From: Deltaproteobacteria bacterium
Lineage (GTDB): Bacteria; Desulfobacterota; JAENJC01
Reading direction: 5' to 3'
Assembly (NCBI GenBank): GCA_030646755.1
Contig: JAUSKU010000038.1
Coordinates: 1-37,302, forward strand
DNA: 37,302 nt
The notes below the pieces were generated by a model. It was not told the origin of the DNA. It was given only the letters and a program-made list of their open reading frames with translations, and ran no database searches. How positions within the stretch are numbered: position 1 is the first letter of the stretch; the number at the start of each line of letters is the position of its first letter. Positions 15,130 to 22,986 of this stretch are shown here, piece after piece. The translations under genes and the position numbers were made by a program.

Positions 15130-16197
15130 GTGGCAGACTTAGGGAAACTAAGAAAAAATATAGACGCTATTGATGACAGCATCCTTGAACTCTTGAACAA
15201 GAGGGCTGAGCTTGTCAAAGAGGTGGGGAGGGTTAAGACCCATGGGAAGAGCGAGTTCTATGTCCCCAACCGGGAAAAAGAGATCTACGAACGGTTGATG
15301 AGGAATAACAAAGGGCCGTTTTCCAATGAGTCTATAAGGGCCATTTTCAGGGAGATAATATCAGCTTCCCTTTCCCTCGAGCACCCTTTGAAGATAGCGT
15401 TTCTTGGTCCCCAGGCGACCTTCACCCATCTTGCCTGCATACAACAGTTCGGGCTTTCAGCTGACTTTGTCCCCGTAAAGAGCATAGCAGATGTCTTTGA
15501 AGAGGTGGAGCGGGGCGGGGCAAATTACGGTGTGGTCCCCATAGAAAACTCCACTGAGGGGATAATTACCCATACTTTGGACATGTTTGTTGACTCAAAC
15601 CTCCAGATAGTTGCCGAGGTGATGCTGGAGATATCTCACTCCCTCCTCTCCAAGAGAGGGAATATAGAGGACATAAAGAAGGTATACTCCCATCCCCAGG
15701 CCATAGCCCAATGCAGGAACTGGCTGGCTAAGAACCTCCCCAACGTACCTGTCATGGAGACCGCAAGTACCGCACTGGCAGCCCAGATGGTCGCCGAAGC
15801 CCCTGATGCAGCGGCCATAGCCAGTGAGTTTGCCGCGAATATCTACGACCTCAAGATCGTCAAAAAGAGGATTGAGGACAATGTTAACAACTTCACCAGG
15901 TTCCTGGTCATAGGGAAGAAGAGCCCTGACAGGGGCGGTTCGGACAAGACATCAGTGATGTTTGCTGTGAAGGACGAGGCTGGCGCCCTCTACAGGATGC
16001 TGGAGCCTTTTTCCGAGCACAATATAAACCTGACAAAGATTGAGTCCAGGCCGATGAAGACCAGGGCATGGGAATACCTTTTCTTCCTGGATATGGAAGG
16101 ACATATCTCAGAGCCTCATGTTAAAGAGGCGATAGACGAGCTTTCAAAGATATGCCTGTTTGTGAAGGTTTTGGGATCGTATCCGAGAAGCAAATGA
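15130..16197 (+). CDS. pheA: Bifunctional chorismate mutase / prephenate dehydratase
   Basis: A 355-residue P-protein for phenylalanine synthesis. The chorismate mutase domain (AroQ, residues 1-85) has LRKNIDAIDDSILELLNKRAEL and the later NREKEIYERL. The prephenate dehydratase domain (about 90-270) has IAFLGPQATFTHLA, GVVPIENSTEGIITHTLD and NNFTRFLVIG. The ACT domain at the end (about 280-355) has the phenylalanine-binding ESRP motif, so feedback inhibition is expected. GTG 15130 is preferred over TTG 15124 because GGGGG (15118-15122) is correctly spaced only for the GTG. It is the first gene after the promoter at 15069 and overlaps hisC by 4 bases. Confidence 0.95.
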   Translation: MADLGKLRKNIDAIDDSILELLNKRAELVKEVGRVKTHGKSEFYVPNREKEIYERLMRNNKGPFSNESIRAIFREIISASLSLEHPLKIAFLGPQATFTHLACIQQFGLSADFVPVKSIADVFEEVERGGANYGVVPIENSTEGIITHTLDMFVDSNLQIVAEVMLEISHSLLSKRGNIEDIKKVYSHPQAIAQCRNWLAKNLPNVPVMETASTALAAQMVAEAPDAAAIASEFAANIYDLKIVKKRIEDNVNNFTRFLVIGKKSPDRGGSDKTSVMFAVKDEAGALYRMLEPFSEHNINLTKIESRPMKTRAWEYLFFLDMEGHISEPHVKEAIDELSKICLFVKVLGSYPRSK

Positions 16198-17276
16198 AAC
16201 CATTAGTTCCAGACTATATATCTAATTTAGTTGCATATCCCCCCGGCAAACCCATCGAGGAGGTCGAAAGGGAATATGGGATAAAAGGCTCCATAAAGCT
16301 GGCTTCCAATGAGAACCCTCTGGGGCCGTCTCCGAAGGCTGTGGAGGCAATAAACAGGCATGTTTCAACTATCCACAGGTACCCTGACGGGAGCTGCTAT
16401 TATCTTAAGGAAAAGCTAAGCGAGAAGCTTGGGGTTGCGAAGAGTAAGATAATATTTGGCAACGGTTCCAATGAAATTATAGAGCTTATCGTCAGGGCCT
16501 TTCTAAGACCAGGAGATGAGGCGGTAATGGCCCACCCGGCCTTTATCGTATACCAGTTGATTGTGCAGGCTGCCGGCGGAAAGAACGTCATTCTGCCTCT
16601 CAAGGACTTTACCCATGACCTTGAGGTAATGGCCGGGGCTGTTACGGAAAAGACAAGGCTCGTATTTATCACGAACCCCAACAATCCCACAGGGACTATC
16701 GTTAAGAGGGGCGAGTTTGAGAGGTTTCTGAGCAGGGTTCCCGAAGATGTCATAATAGTCATGGATGAGGCATACTTTGAATATGTATCGGACCCTGAAT
16801 ACCCTAACGGTATGGATTATATAAATGACAGGCTTGTTGTCTCGCTCCGGACCTTCTCGAAGATATATGGCCTGGCCGGGCTTAGGGTTGGATACGGTGT
16901 GGCATCCGAGGAGATAATAAACTGCCTTGAGAAGATAAGGCAGCCGTTTAATGTAAACTCCCTTGCCCAGGTTGCGGCACTGGCTGCTCTTGATGACCAG
17001 GGGCATGTAGAGAAGTCAGTAAGAACAAATAATGACGGGCTTGCATACTTATACGGCGAGCTTGACGGGATGGGCCTCAGTTATGTTAAGTCCCATGCAA
17101 ACTTCTTTCTGATAGAGATGAAGGGAGACGGCGTCAAGCTCTATCAGGACCTAATGAAGGAAGGGGTTATAGTCAGACCTATGGGTATATATGATCTTAA
17201 GAATTATCTTAGAGTAACGGTTGGATTGCCTGAAGAGAATAAGAGGTTTATAGAGGCGCTGAAGAAGGTCCTGTAA
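16194..17276 (+). CDS. hisC: Histidinol-phosphate / aromatic aminotransferase
   Basis: A 360-residue class II-like PLP aminotransferase of the HisC family. SNENPLGPSP lies near residue 40. The phosphate/PLP site is FGNGSNEII, with ITNPNNPTGT, VMDEAYFEY, and the cofactor lysine Lys223 in TFSKIYGLAGLRVGYG. The start is ATG 16194, overlapping the pheA stop as ATGA; an upstream ATG at 16152 lies inside pheA. Sitting between pheA and aroF it probably transaminates phenylpyruvate or 4-hydroxyphenylpyruvate, perhaps as well as histidinol phosphate. That substrate call is inference. Confidence 0.92.
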   Translation: MKPLVPDYISNLVAYPPGKPIEEVEREYGIKGSIKLASNENPLGPSPKAVEAINRHVSTIHRYPDGSCYYLKEKLSEKLGVAKSKIIFGNGSNEIIELIVRAFLRPGDEAVMAHPAFIVYQLIVQAAGGKNVILPLKDFTHDLEVMAGAVTEKTRLVFITNPNNPTGTIVKRGEFERFLSRVPEDVIIVMDEAYFEYVSDPEYPNGMDYINDRLVVSLRTFSKIYGLAGLRVGYGVASEEIINCLEKIRQPFNVNSLAQVAALAALDDQGHVEKSVRTNNDGLAYLYGELDGMGLSYVKSHANFFLIEMKGDGVKLYQDLMKEGVIVRPMGIYDLKNYLRVTVGLPEENKRFIEALKKVL

Positions 17277-17290
17277 ACCGTATTTATAAT

Positions 17291-17349
17291 GGTTCGACAA
17301 GCTCACCATGAACGGATTAAACACCGTTCGCCCTGAGCCTGTCGAAGGG
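17291..17349. repeat. REP-like palindrome (TTCGACA type), copy 1
   Basis: GGTTCGACAAGCTCACC (17291-17307) and GAACGG pair with CCGTTCGCCCTGAG and CCTGTCGAAGGG (17324-17349). It sits between hisC and aroF and could form a long stem in the operon mRNA. A degenerate relative is at 22013-22062. Confidence 0.75.
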
Positions 17350-17390
17350 TGATAGATGCATTTAAAAGAAATAGGGGGAGGATATAAATT

Positions 17391-18404
17391 ATGATTGTCG
17401 TAATGTCTCCAGAGGCAACAGAAGAAGAGATAAACCATGTGGTGCAGAAGATAAAGGGCCTTGGTCTTACGCCGCATGTAGAGAAAGGCGAGGTGAGGAC
17501 TGTGATTGCCATCATTGGAAATGTCGCCATCCTGAGGGAGCACTCCCCTGAGGCTTGGCCGGGGGTTGAACTCGTTATGCCTATAATGAAGCCGTATAAA
17601 CTGGTGAGCCGTGAATTCCAGAAATGGGACACCGTCATAGATGTAAAGGGAGTTAAGATCGGAGGGAACAACGTTGTGGTTATGGCGGGGCCCTGCTCCG
17701 TTGAGACCAGGGAAGGTCTCATCAATGTGGCAAAATCTGTAAAGGCCTCCGGGGCAACGATCCTTAGGGGCGGCGCCTTTAAGCCCAGGACATCCCCTTA
17801 TGCCTTCCAGGGACTCGGTGAGGATGGGCTCAAATACCTGGCTGACGCCAGGGAGGCGACAGGCCTTCCAATAGTTACGGAACTGATGGACCCCAGGGAC
17901 ATGGACATCATATACAAATATGCGGACATAATACAGATAGGCGCGCGTAACATGCAGAACTTCCGGCTTTTACAGGAGGTCGGGAAGATGGACAAGCCGA
18001 TAGTTTTGAAGAGAGGGCTTTCCGCAACCATACTTGAACTCCTTATGTCTGCTGAATATATCGCATCTGAGGGGAATAGAAAGATTATCCTGTGCGAAAG
18101 AGGGATAAGGACCTTTGAGACTGCAACAAGGAACACTATGGACATAAGCGCAGCCCCTGTGCTTAAGCAGCTTACCCATCTCCCCGTTATCATTGACCCG
18201 AGCCACGGAGTAGGCAAGTGGGACCTGGTAGCGCCTATGGCAAAGGCATCCGTTGCGGCAGGGGCTGACGGACTTATTATAGAAGTGCACCAAAGTCCTG
18301 AAGATGCGCTATGTGACGGCCCTCAGTCTCTCAAACCCAATAAATTTGACGCATTGATGAAGGAGTTGAAGAGGGTGGCTGAGGCGGTAGGGAGGAGCAT
18401 GTAA
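17391..18404 (+). CDS. aroF: 3-deoxy-7-phosphoheptulonate synthase (DAHP synthase, type I-beta)
   Basis: A 337-residue enzyme joining PEP and erythrose-4-phosphate, the entry step of the shikimate pathway. An N-terminal ferredoxin-like regulatory domain (residues 1-70, [18 protein letters not shown]) precedes the barrel. Barrel motifs: [66 protein letters not shown] and [18 protein letters not shown]. The N-terminal domain is typical of I-beta-D enzymes and suggests tyrosine or phenylalanine control. It follows hisC after a repeat-filled gap of 114 bases. The ribosome site AGGGGGAGG is strong. Confidence 0.96.
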   Translation: MIVVMSPEATEEEINHVVQKIKGLGLTPHVEKGEVRTVIAIIGNVAILREHSPEAWPGVELVMPIMKPYKLVSREFQKWDTVIDVKGVKIGGNNVVVMAGPCSVETREGLINVAKSVKASGATILRGGAFKPRTSPYAFQGLGEDGLKYLADAREATGLPIVTELMDPRDMDIIYKYADIIQIGARNMQNFRLLQEVGKMDKPIVLKRGLSATILELLMSAEYIASEGNRKIILCERGIRTFETATRNTMDISAAPVLKQLTHLPVIIDPSHGVGKWDLVAPMAKASVAAGADGLIIEVHQSPEDALCDGPQSLKPNKFDALMKELKRVAEAVGRSM

Positions 18405-18408
18405 TAAT

Positions 18409-18480
18409 GTAGGGGCAATCCTTGTGATTGCCCTTTTTTGCCGGGTGCAGTACCAGGGCGGGCACAAGACCCGCCCCTAC
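18409..18480. repeat. GTAGGGGC-type palindromic repeat between aroF and tyrA
   Basis: The outer arms GTAGGGGC (18409-18416) and GCCCCTAC (18473-18480) enclose two hairpins, one ending in a T-run (see the terminator entry) and GGGCGGG-CACAAGA-CCCGCCC (about 18456-18476). It is a REP-like unit. A half-unit of similar sequence is at 28197-28221. Confidence 0.75.
18413..18439 (+). terminator. Terminator-like hairpin inside the aromatic operon
   Basis: GGGCAATC (18413-18420), loop CTTGT, GATTGCCC (18426-18433), then six T. It has the form of an intrinsic terminator and may lower expression of tyrA and the genes after it relative to aroF. Confidence 0.5.
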
Positions 18481-18489
18481 AGAAACAAT

Positions 18490-19359
18490 ATGGAACCTTA
18501 CTTCAAAAAACTAACTATCATAGGTGTCGGCCTCATTGGCGGCTCTCTGGCCATGGTCCTCAGGAAAAAGGGGATGGTGGGGGAGATCGTCGGTGTCGGG
18601 AGGAGTATATCAACTCTTGAGCTGGCGGTGAAGCTGGATGTCATTGATAAGTTCACCACAGACCCTGCTGCCGGTGTTATGGATGCTGACCTGGTTGTAA
18701 TTGCGACCCCGGTAGCATCTATTGCAGGGCTATTGAAGAAGATTGCCCCGTACCTGAAGGAAGGGGCAATTGTTACAGATGTTGGAAGCGTCAAGGGGAC
18801 CATCGTAAAGGAAACAGAAGGGTTACTTCCCACTGGTATTCATTTTGTGGGCGGCCACCCCATTGCAGGAACTGAGGAATCAGGAGTAGGCGCCGCATTT
18901 TCAACCCTGTTTGAAAAACATAAGTGCATATTGACGCCGAGTGCAAAGACAGACAAGGATGCACTGGAAAAGATCAGGAAGGTATGGGAGGCGGCAGGAT
19001 CAGATGTCATCCTCATGGATGCTGACAAGCACGACAGCATCCTGGCTGCAGTAAGCCATCTCCCCCATGTCATAGCTTATTCCCTGGTAAACACAGTGGA
19101 TGATGTAAAAGATTTTGAGGAAAGCATTCTGAACTACTCTGCCGGCGGGTTCAGGGACTTTACAAGGATAGCCTCTTCATCGCCTGAGATGTGGAGGGAT
19201 ATTTGTCTTATCAACAAAGAGGCTGTTCTCGATATGATAACGAGGTTTGAGAAGAGTCTGTCAAAGTTGAAGGGATACATAAAAGAGTCGAACGGGCATG
19301 AGATTGTTAAGGAGTTTGACAAATCCAAAAAGGCAAGGGATTCGATAGTTAAAAAGTAG
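18490..19359 (+). CDS. tyrA: Prephenate dehydrogenase
   Basis: A 289-residue enzyme making 4-hydroxyphenylpyruvate for tyrosine. The NAD-binding motif TIIGVGLIGGSLAMVLRKKG is at residues 8-28. DLVVIATPV and TDVGSVKG follow, then the substrate-site strings HFVGGHPIAGTEESG and SHLPHVIAY, and the helical C-terminal domain with SAGGFRDFTRIASSSPEMW. There is no ACT domain. ATG 18490 is chosen; a frame open back to 18424 only crosses the repeat. It is the usual partner of pheA, aroF and aroA. Confidence 0.95.
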   Translation: MEPYFKKLTIIGVGLIGGSLAMVLRKKGMVGEIVGVGRSISTLELAVKLDVIDKFTTDPAAGVMDADLVVIATPVASIAGLLKKIAPYLKEGAIVTDVGSVKGTIVKETEGLLPTGIHFVGGHPIAGTEESGVGAAFSTLFEKHKCILTPSAKTDKDALEKIRKVWEAAGSDVILMDADKHDSILAAVSHLPHVIAYSLVNTVDDVKDFEESILNYSAGGFRDFTRIASSSPEMWRDICLINKEAVLDMITRFEKSLSKLKGYIKESNGHEIVKEFDKSKKARDSIVKK

Positions 19360-19398
19360 TATAATTACTTAAACCGCTTATGTTGTTAGGAGGTTGGT

Positions 19399-19656
19399 AT
19401 GCAAACAAAGACCATATATGAAGAAGAGATCGTGAAAGACGTTAGGGATCTGCCGATTTCGTTCCAGGAGAAAATGGCCAAAGTTGTACATTTCTTAAAA
19501 AGGGAGATGATACACCCTGATCTTGATGAAAAACATGCAACAAAGGAATTTCTTTCTATATGCGGAACTTGGGAGGATGATAGAACCCCCGAAGAACAAA
19601 TAAAAGACATATATTCGAGCCGAAAATCAACCAGGAGGACGGAGAAGATATTTTGA
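19399..19656 (+). CDS. Putative antitoxin of a PIN toxin pair
   Basis: An 85-residue protein. The N-terminal half is a charged helix (EEEIVKDVRDLPISFQEKMAKVVHFLKREM). The C-terminal half is polar and probably disordered (TWEDDRTPEEQIKDIYSSRKSTRR), as expected for a segment that wraps a toxin. TWEDDRTPEEQIKDIY resembles tails of antitoxins that precede PIN toxins. It has a good ribosome site (TAGGAGG). Its stop overlaps the TTG start of the toxin. The TATAAT at 19360-19365, just after the tyrA stop, may give the pair its own promoter. Confidence 0.75.
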   Translation: MQTKTIYEEEIVKDVRDLPISFQEKMAKVVHFLKREMIHPDLDEKHATKEFLSICGTWEDDRTPEEQIKDIYSSRKSTRRTEKIF

Positions 19657-20051
19657 GATATCTCCTGGACACTAACACCTGCATCTATCTGCTTAACGGC
19701 AACCAAACGCTTGAAGATAAGGTTAGAAAGATCGGTGTATATTCACTGGCATTATCCAACTGCGTATTAGCCGAACTTTATTTTGGCGCTTACAACTCAA
19801 AAAAAGTTAAGGCTAATTTACAGCGAATTGAACAGTTCAAGAAGAATCTGACTGTATTGTCCGACAGCGATGACTCCGCAAGGTTTTTTGGCAAGATCAA
19901 AGTTGACCTTAAAGGAAAAGGTAAAATAATCGACGACTTCGATCTGCTGATAGCCGCCATAGCCCTTGCAAACGAATGTATTCTCGTAACGAATAATACA
20001 AACCATTTTGATAGAATTGAAGGTTTGCATATAGAGGACTGGCTTAAATGA
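19653..20051 (+). CDS. vapC: PIN-domain toxin (VapC family) in the aromatic operon
   Basis: A 132-residue PIN ribonuclease. Metal-site residues: YLLDTNTCIYLLNG (Asp near residue 6), SNCVLAELYFGA (Glu), DDFDLLIAAIALA (Asp) and LVTNNTNHFDRIEGL (Asn/Asp). It starts at TTG 19653, overlapping the antitoxin stop, and its TGA (20049-20051) overlaps the ATG of aroA (20048) as ATGA. VapC toxins cut tRNA or rRNA when not bound by antitoxin. The gene is complete, so the pair is probably working. Its overlap with aroA couples translation of an essential pathway enzyme to a toxin gene. Confidence 0.92.
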   Translation: MRYLLDTNTCIYLLNGNQTLEDKVRKIGVYSLALSNCVLAELYFGAYNSKKVKANLQRIEQFKKNLTVLSDSDDSARFFGKIKVDLKGKGKIIDDFDLLIAAIALANECILVTNNTNHFDRIEGLHIEDWLK

Positions 20052-21334
20052 ATATGACCGTTGAAAAGACTAAGGGATTGAAAGGCGAAATCACTGTTCC
20101 AGGAGATAAATCCATCTCCCACAGGGCATTGATGTTCGCCTCCATAGCTGAGGGAGACACGAGGATAAAAGGACTCCTCAAGGGTGAGGACAACATGGCA
20201 ACCCTGAAGGCCTTCAGGCAGATGGGGATAGTTATTGAAGAACTTGGCGAAGATGTTGTTGTCCACGGCAAGGGGCTGCACGGGCTGAAAGAGCCTGAAG
20301 ACTTTATAGATGCCGGAAACTCCGGGACGACTATAAGGCTAATTACCGGACTTCTTTCAGGTCAGAGCTTTTTTTCTACTGTAACAGGGGACCAATACCT
20401 GAGAAAAAGGCCTATGAAGAGGGTTATTGAACCTCTCACTCAGATGGGGGCCAGGATATTCGGTCGCGACGGTGGGAACAAGGCTCCTCTTGCCATTGTA
20501 GGTACAAAGCTTAAGGGTATTAGTTACAACTCCCCCATTGCCAGCGCGCAGGTGAAGTCAGCCGTGCTTCTCGCTGGGCTTTACGCGAATGGAGTTACTA
20601 CTCTAACTGAACCTATTCTTTCAAGGGATCATACAGAAAGGATGTTGGCTTACTTCGGGGCAAAGGTTGAAAGAAAAGGTTCCACGGTCAGCATAGCCGG
20701 CGGACAGAGACTTGTTGCCAGAGATATCGAGGTTCCGGGAGATATATCATCTGCTGCATTTTTTATCGTGAATGCGCTGATAACAGAAGATTCAGACCTT
20801 CTGATAAAGAATGTCGGAATCAACCCCACCAGAACAGGTATAATTGACATACTGGAACAGATGGGCGGCAATCTGAAAATCGAAAACAAGTGTGAAGTTT
20901 CCGGAGAGCCTGTCGGCGATATCAGGGTAAAATCAAGCAAACTCAAAGGCATAGTGATAAAAGGAGATTTGATTCCACGGGCAATAGACGAATTGCCGAT
21001 AGTCGGGGCTGCTGCTGCATATGCGGAAGGAGTCACCACGATAGCTGATGCCAAAGAACTTAGAGTTAAAGAAACTGACAGGATAGCAACTTTGGCTTCT
21101 GAATTGAGAGCTATGGGGATAGAGGTTAAGGAGCTTGAAGACGGATGCGTCATAGTCGGCGGAAAACCGAAAGGCGGTGTCAGATTAAAAAGCCACGGCG
21201 ACCATAGAATAGCAATGACGATGACTGTTGCTGCTTCGGGAACAGACGGCATAACAACTATAGAAGATGTAGAGTGCATAGACACATCATTCCCAGGTTT
21301 TAAAGAACTGCGTAAAAAGGTCAGCGTACAATGA
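20048..21334 (+). CDS. aroA: 3-phosphoshikimate 1-carboxyvinyltransferase (EPSP synthase)
   Basis: A 428-residue enzyme transferring enolpyruvyl from PEP to shikimate-3-phosphate. Motifs: VPGDKSISHRALMFASIAEG (Lys21), DAGNSGTTIRLI, LRKRPMKRVIEPL, SPIASAQVKSAVLLAGLYA, RDHTERML, DELPIVGAAAAYAEG, LRVKETDRIA and SHGDHRIAMT. RPMKRV with SAQVKSAVLLAGL is closer to class II than to class I enzymes as I recall them, so lower glyphosate sensitivity is possible but unproven. ATG 20048 overlaps the toxin stop. An ATG two codons later is an alternative. The end overlaps cmk as ATGA. Confidence 0.96.
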   Translation: MNMTVEKTKGLKGEITVPGDKSISHRALMFASIAEGDTRIKGLLKGEDNMATLKAFRQMGIVIEELGEDVVVHGKGLHGLKEPEDFIDAGNSGTTIRLITGLLSGQSFFSTVTGDQYLRKRPMKRVIEPLTQMGARIFGRDGGNKAPLAIVGTKLKGISYNSPIASAQVKSAVLLAGLYANGVTTLTEPILSRDHTERMLAYFGAKVERKGSTVSIAGGQRLVARDIEVPGDISSAAFFIVNALITEDSDLLIKNVGINPTRTGIIDILEQMGGNLKIENKCEVSGEPVGDIRVKSSKLKGIVIKGDLIPRAIDELPIVGAAAAYAEGVTTIADAKELRVKETDRIATLASELRAMGIEVKELEDGCVIVGGKPKGGVRLKSHGDHRIAMTMTVAASGTDGITTIEDVECIDTSFPGFKELRKKVSVQ

Positions 21335-22005
21335 AGAAAATAATCGTTGCCATAGACGGACCTTCAGGGTCAGGGAAGAGTACAGTAGCAAAGCGCCTTG
21401 CAGGGAGGCTTGGGTATATGTATATCGATACAGGGGCCATGTACAGGGCCGTGGCACTCCAGGCAAAGAGGGACAATATTGACATAAATGACAGTGCATC
21501 CTTAATCAGACTGTGCGAAAGCGTGAGGCTTGAATTCGTTCCCGACAATGGCGGTCTTCGTACCATCTTGAACGGCGAGGACGTCTCGGAGGCCATAAGG
21601 ACCCCGGAGATGAGCATGGCCGCCTCTGACATATCCGCCAGGAAAGAGGTCAGGCAGGCGCTTCTTTCGCTTCAGCGCAGGATGGGTGAAAATGGGGGCG
21701 TTGTTCTTGAAGGAAGGGATGTGGGTACAGTTATATTCCCAAATGCGGAGGCCAAGTTCTTTCTCGATGCATCCCTCGAAGAGAGGGGGAAAAGGCGCTA
21801 TAAGGAGCTTGCGGCAAAAGGGATGGATGTCACTCTTGAGCAGACGATAGAGGATGTGAGGAAAAGGGATATAAACGACTCTTCGAGAGAGATTGCCCCT
21901 CTGAAAATGGCCGACGATGCGGTTTTAGTGGATTCCACAAACATAGGCGTAGAGGAAGTAGTTGAAAAAATGATAGAGGTTGTTCAGGATAAAATAGGTC
22001 GGTAA
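21331..22005 (+). CDS. cmk: Cytidylate kinase
   Basis: A 224-residue kinase phosphorylating CMP and dCMP. The P-loop is IAIDGPSGSGKSTVAKRLA (residues 5-22). MYIDTGAMYRAVALQA, LEGRDVGTVIFPNAEAKFFLDAS, ERGKRRYKEL and KRDINDSSREIAPLKMADDAVLVDST are the usual family blocks. It overlaps the aroA stop by 4 bases. The order aroA-cmk-ispH-rpsA is common in Desulfobacterota. Confidence 0.96.
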   Translation: MKKIIVAIDGPSGSGKSTVAKRLAGRLGYMYIDTGAMYRAVALQAKRDNIDINDSASLIRLCESVRLEFVPDNGGLRTILNGEDVSEAIRTPEMSMAASDISARKEVRQALLSLQRRMGENGGVVLEGRDVGTVIFPNAEAKFFLDASLEERGKRRYKELAAKGMDVTLEQTIEDVRKRDINDSSREIAPLKMADDAVLVDSTNIGVEEVVEKMIEVVQDKIGR

Positions 22006-22012
22006 ATCGGTC

Positions 22013-22062
22013 TTCGACAGGCACAGACCGAACGGGATACAGTACTGTTCCAGCAGGTCGAA
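22013..22062. repeat. Degenerate REP-like palindrome, copy 2
   Basis: TTCGACAGGCACAGACCG (22013-22030) and AACGGG face CTGTTCCAGCAGGTCGAA (about 22045-22062). It is a worn relative of the repeat at 17291-17349, in the cmk-ispH gap. Confidence 0.55.
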
Positions 22063-22075
22063 GCATAAACGGGAT

Positions 22076-22918
22076 ATGGAGATTATCTTAGCAAAGACTG
22101 CCGGTTTCTGTTTCGGGGTGAAAAGGGCAACAAGTATGGCTTTTCAGGAGGCCGAGAGCGGCAACCCTGATACTTATACCCTTGGCTCCATTATTCATAA
22201 CCCACAAGTAGTTGAAAAACTGGCTTCTGCCGGTGTAGCCGTAAAAAAAGACGTTGAAGAGATTGGCCATGGTACGGTGATAATCCGTTCCCACGGCGTA
22301 ACTCTCCAGGAGATGGAAAGGGCCAAAGACAAGGGATTGAGGGTCGTGGATGCTACATGCCCCTTTGTCAAAAAGGCCCAGGATCTGGCGGCCCTGCTAA
22401 AAGACCAGGGTTACTTTGTTGTAATAGTTGGCGATGAGGAACACCCTGAGGTAAAGAGCATAATAAGTTATGGCGGAAAAGACATTGTAGTGGTAAACTC
22501 GTGTGATAAGCTCAGGACTCTCCCAAAAAAGAAGAAGATAGGGGTAGTGGCCCAGACAACCCAGTCTTTTGATAACCTTAAGGCGATAGTTAATGAATGC
22601 CTGGGCAAGGCTGGAGAACTTCGCATCTTTAATACGATATGCGGCGCGACGGCCATAAGGCAGGACCAGTCAAGGGACATAGCCGAGAAGGTTGACTGCA
22701 TGATAGTGGTTGGAGGTTACAGCAGCGCTAATACAAAGAGGCTTGCTGAGATATGCAAGGAGATACAGCCAAACACCCACCATATAGAGGTGGCAGACGA
22801 GCTTGATCGTGCGTGGTTTAAAGGGGTTAAAAGGGTAGGTGTAACCGCAGGGGCATCGACCCCTGACTGGGTTACAGACGAAGTTGTGGAACGGATAAAG
22901 AGCTATGAAGTAAAGTAG
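22076..22918 (+). CDS. ispH: 4-hydroxy-3-methylbut-2-enyl diphosphate reductase
   Basis: A 280-residue iron-sulfur enzyme for the last step of the MEP isoprenoid pathway. The three cluster cysteines are Cys12 in AGFCFGVKRA, Cys95 in DATCPFVKKAQ and Cys189 in NTICGATAIRQ. GSIIHNPQVV, IIRSHGV, GDEEHPEV, VGGYSSANTKRL and GASTPDW match the family substrate-binding blocks. It lies in the operon between cmk and rpsA. Confidence 0.96.
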   Translation: MEIILAKTAGFCFGVKRATSMAFQEAESGNPDTYTLGSIIHNPQVVEKLASAGVAVKKDVEEIGHGTVIIRSHGVTLQEMERAKDKGLRVVDATCPFVKKAQDLAALLKDQGYFVVIVGDEEHPEVKSIISYGGKDIVVVNSCDKLRTLPKKKKIGVVAQTTQSFDNLKAIVNECLGKAGELRIFNTICGATAIRQDQSRDIAEKVDCMIVVGGYSSANTKRLAEICKEIQPNTHHIEVADELDRAWFKGVKRVGVTAGASTPDWVTDEVVERIKSYEVK

Positions 22919-22986
22919 ACAGCATGAAGGGAAATATCTCTACCGTCTACTGATTACTAAAAATAATATCAGGGGGTAATGGGTTA

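Noticed and set aside
20650..21285. 211-codon reverse-strand frame over aroA
   Set aside because: A by-product of aroA codon use; no ribosome site or motif.
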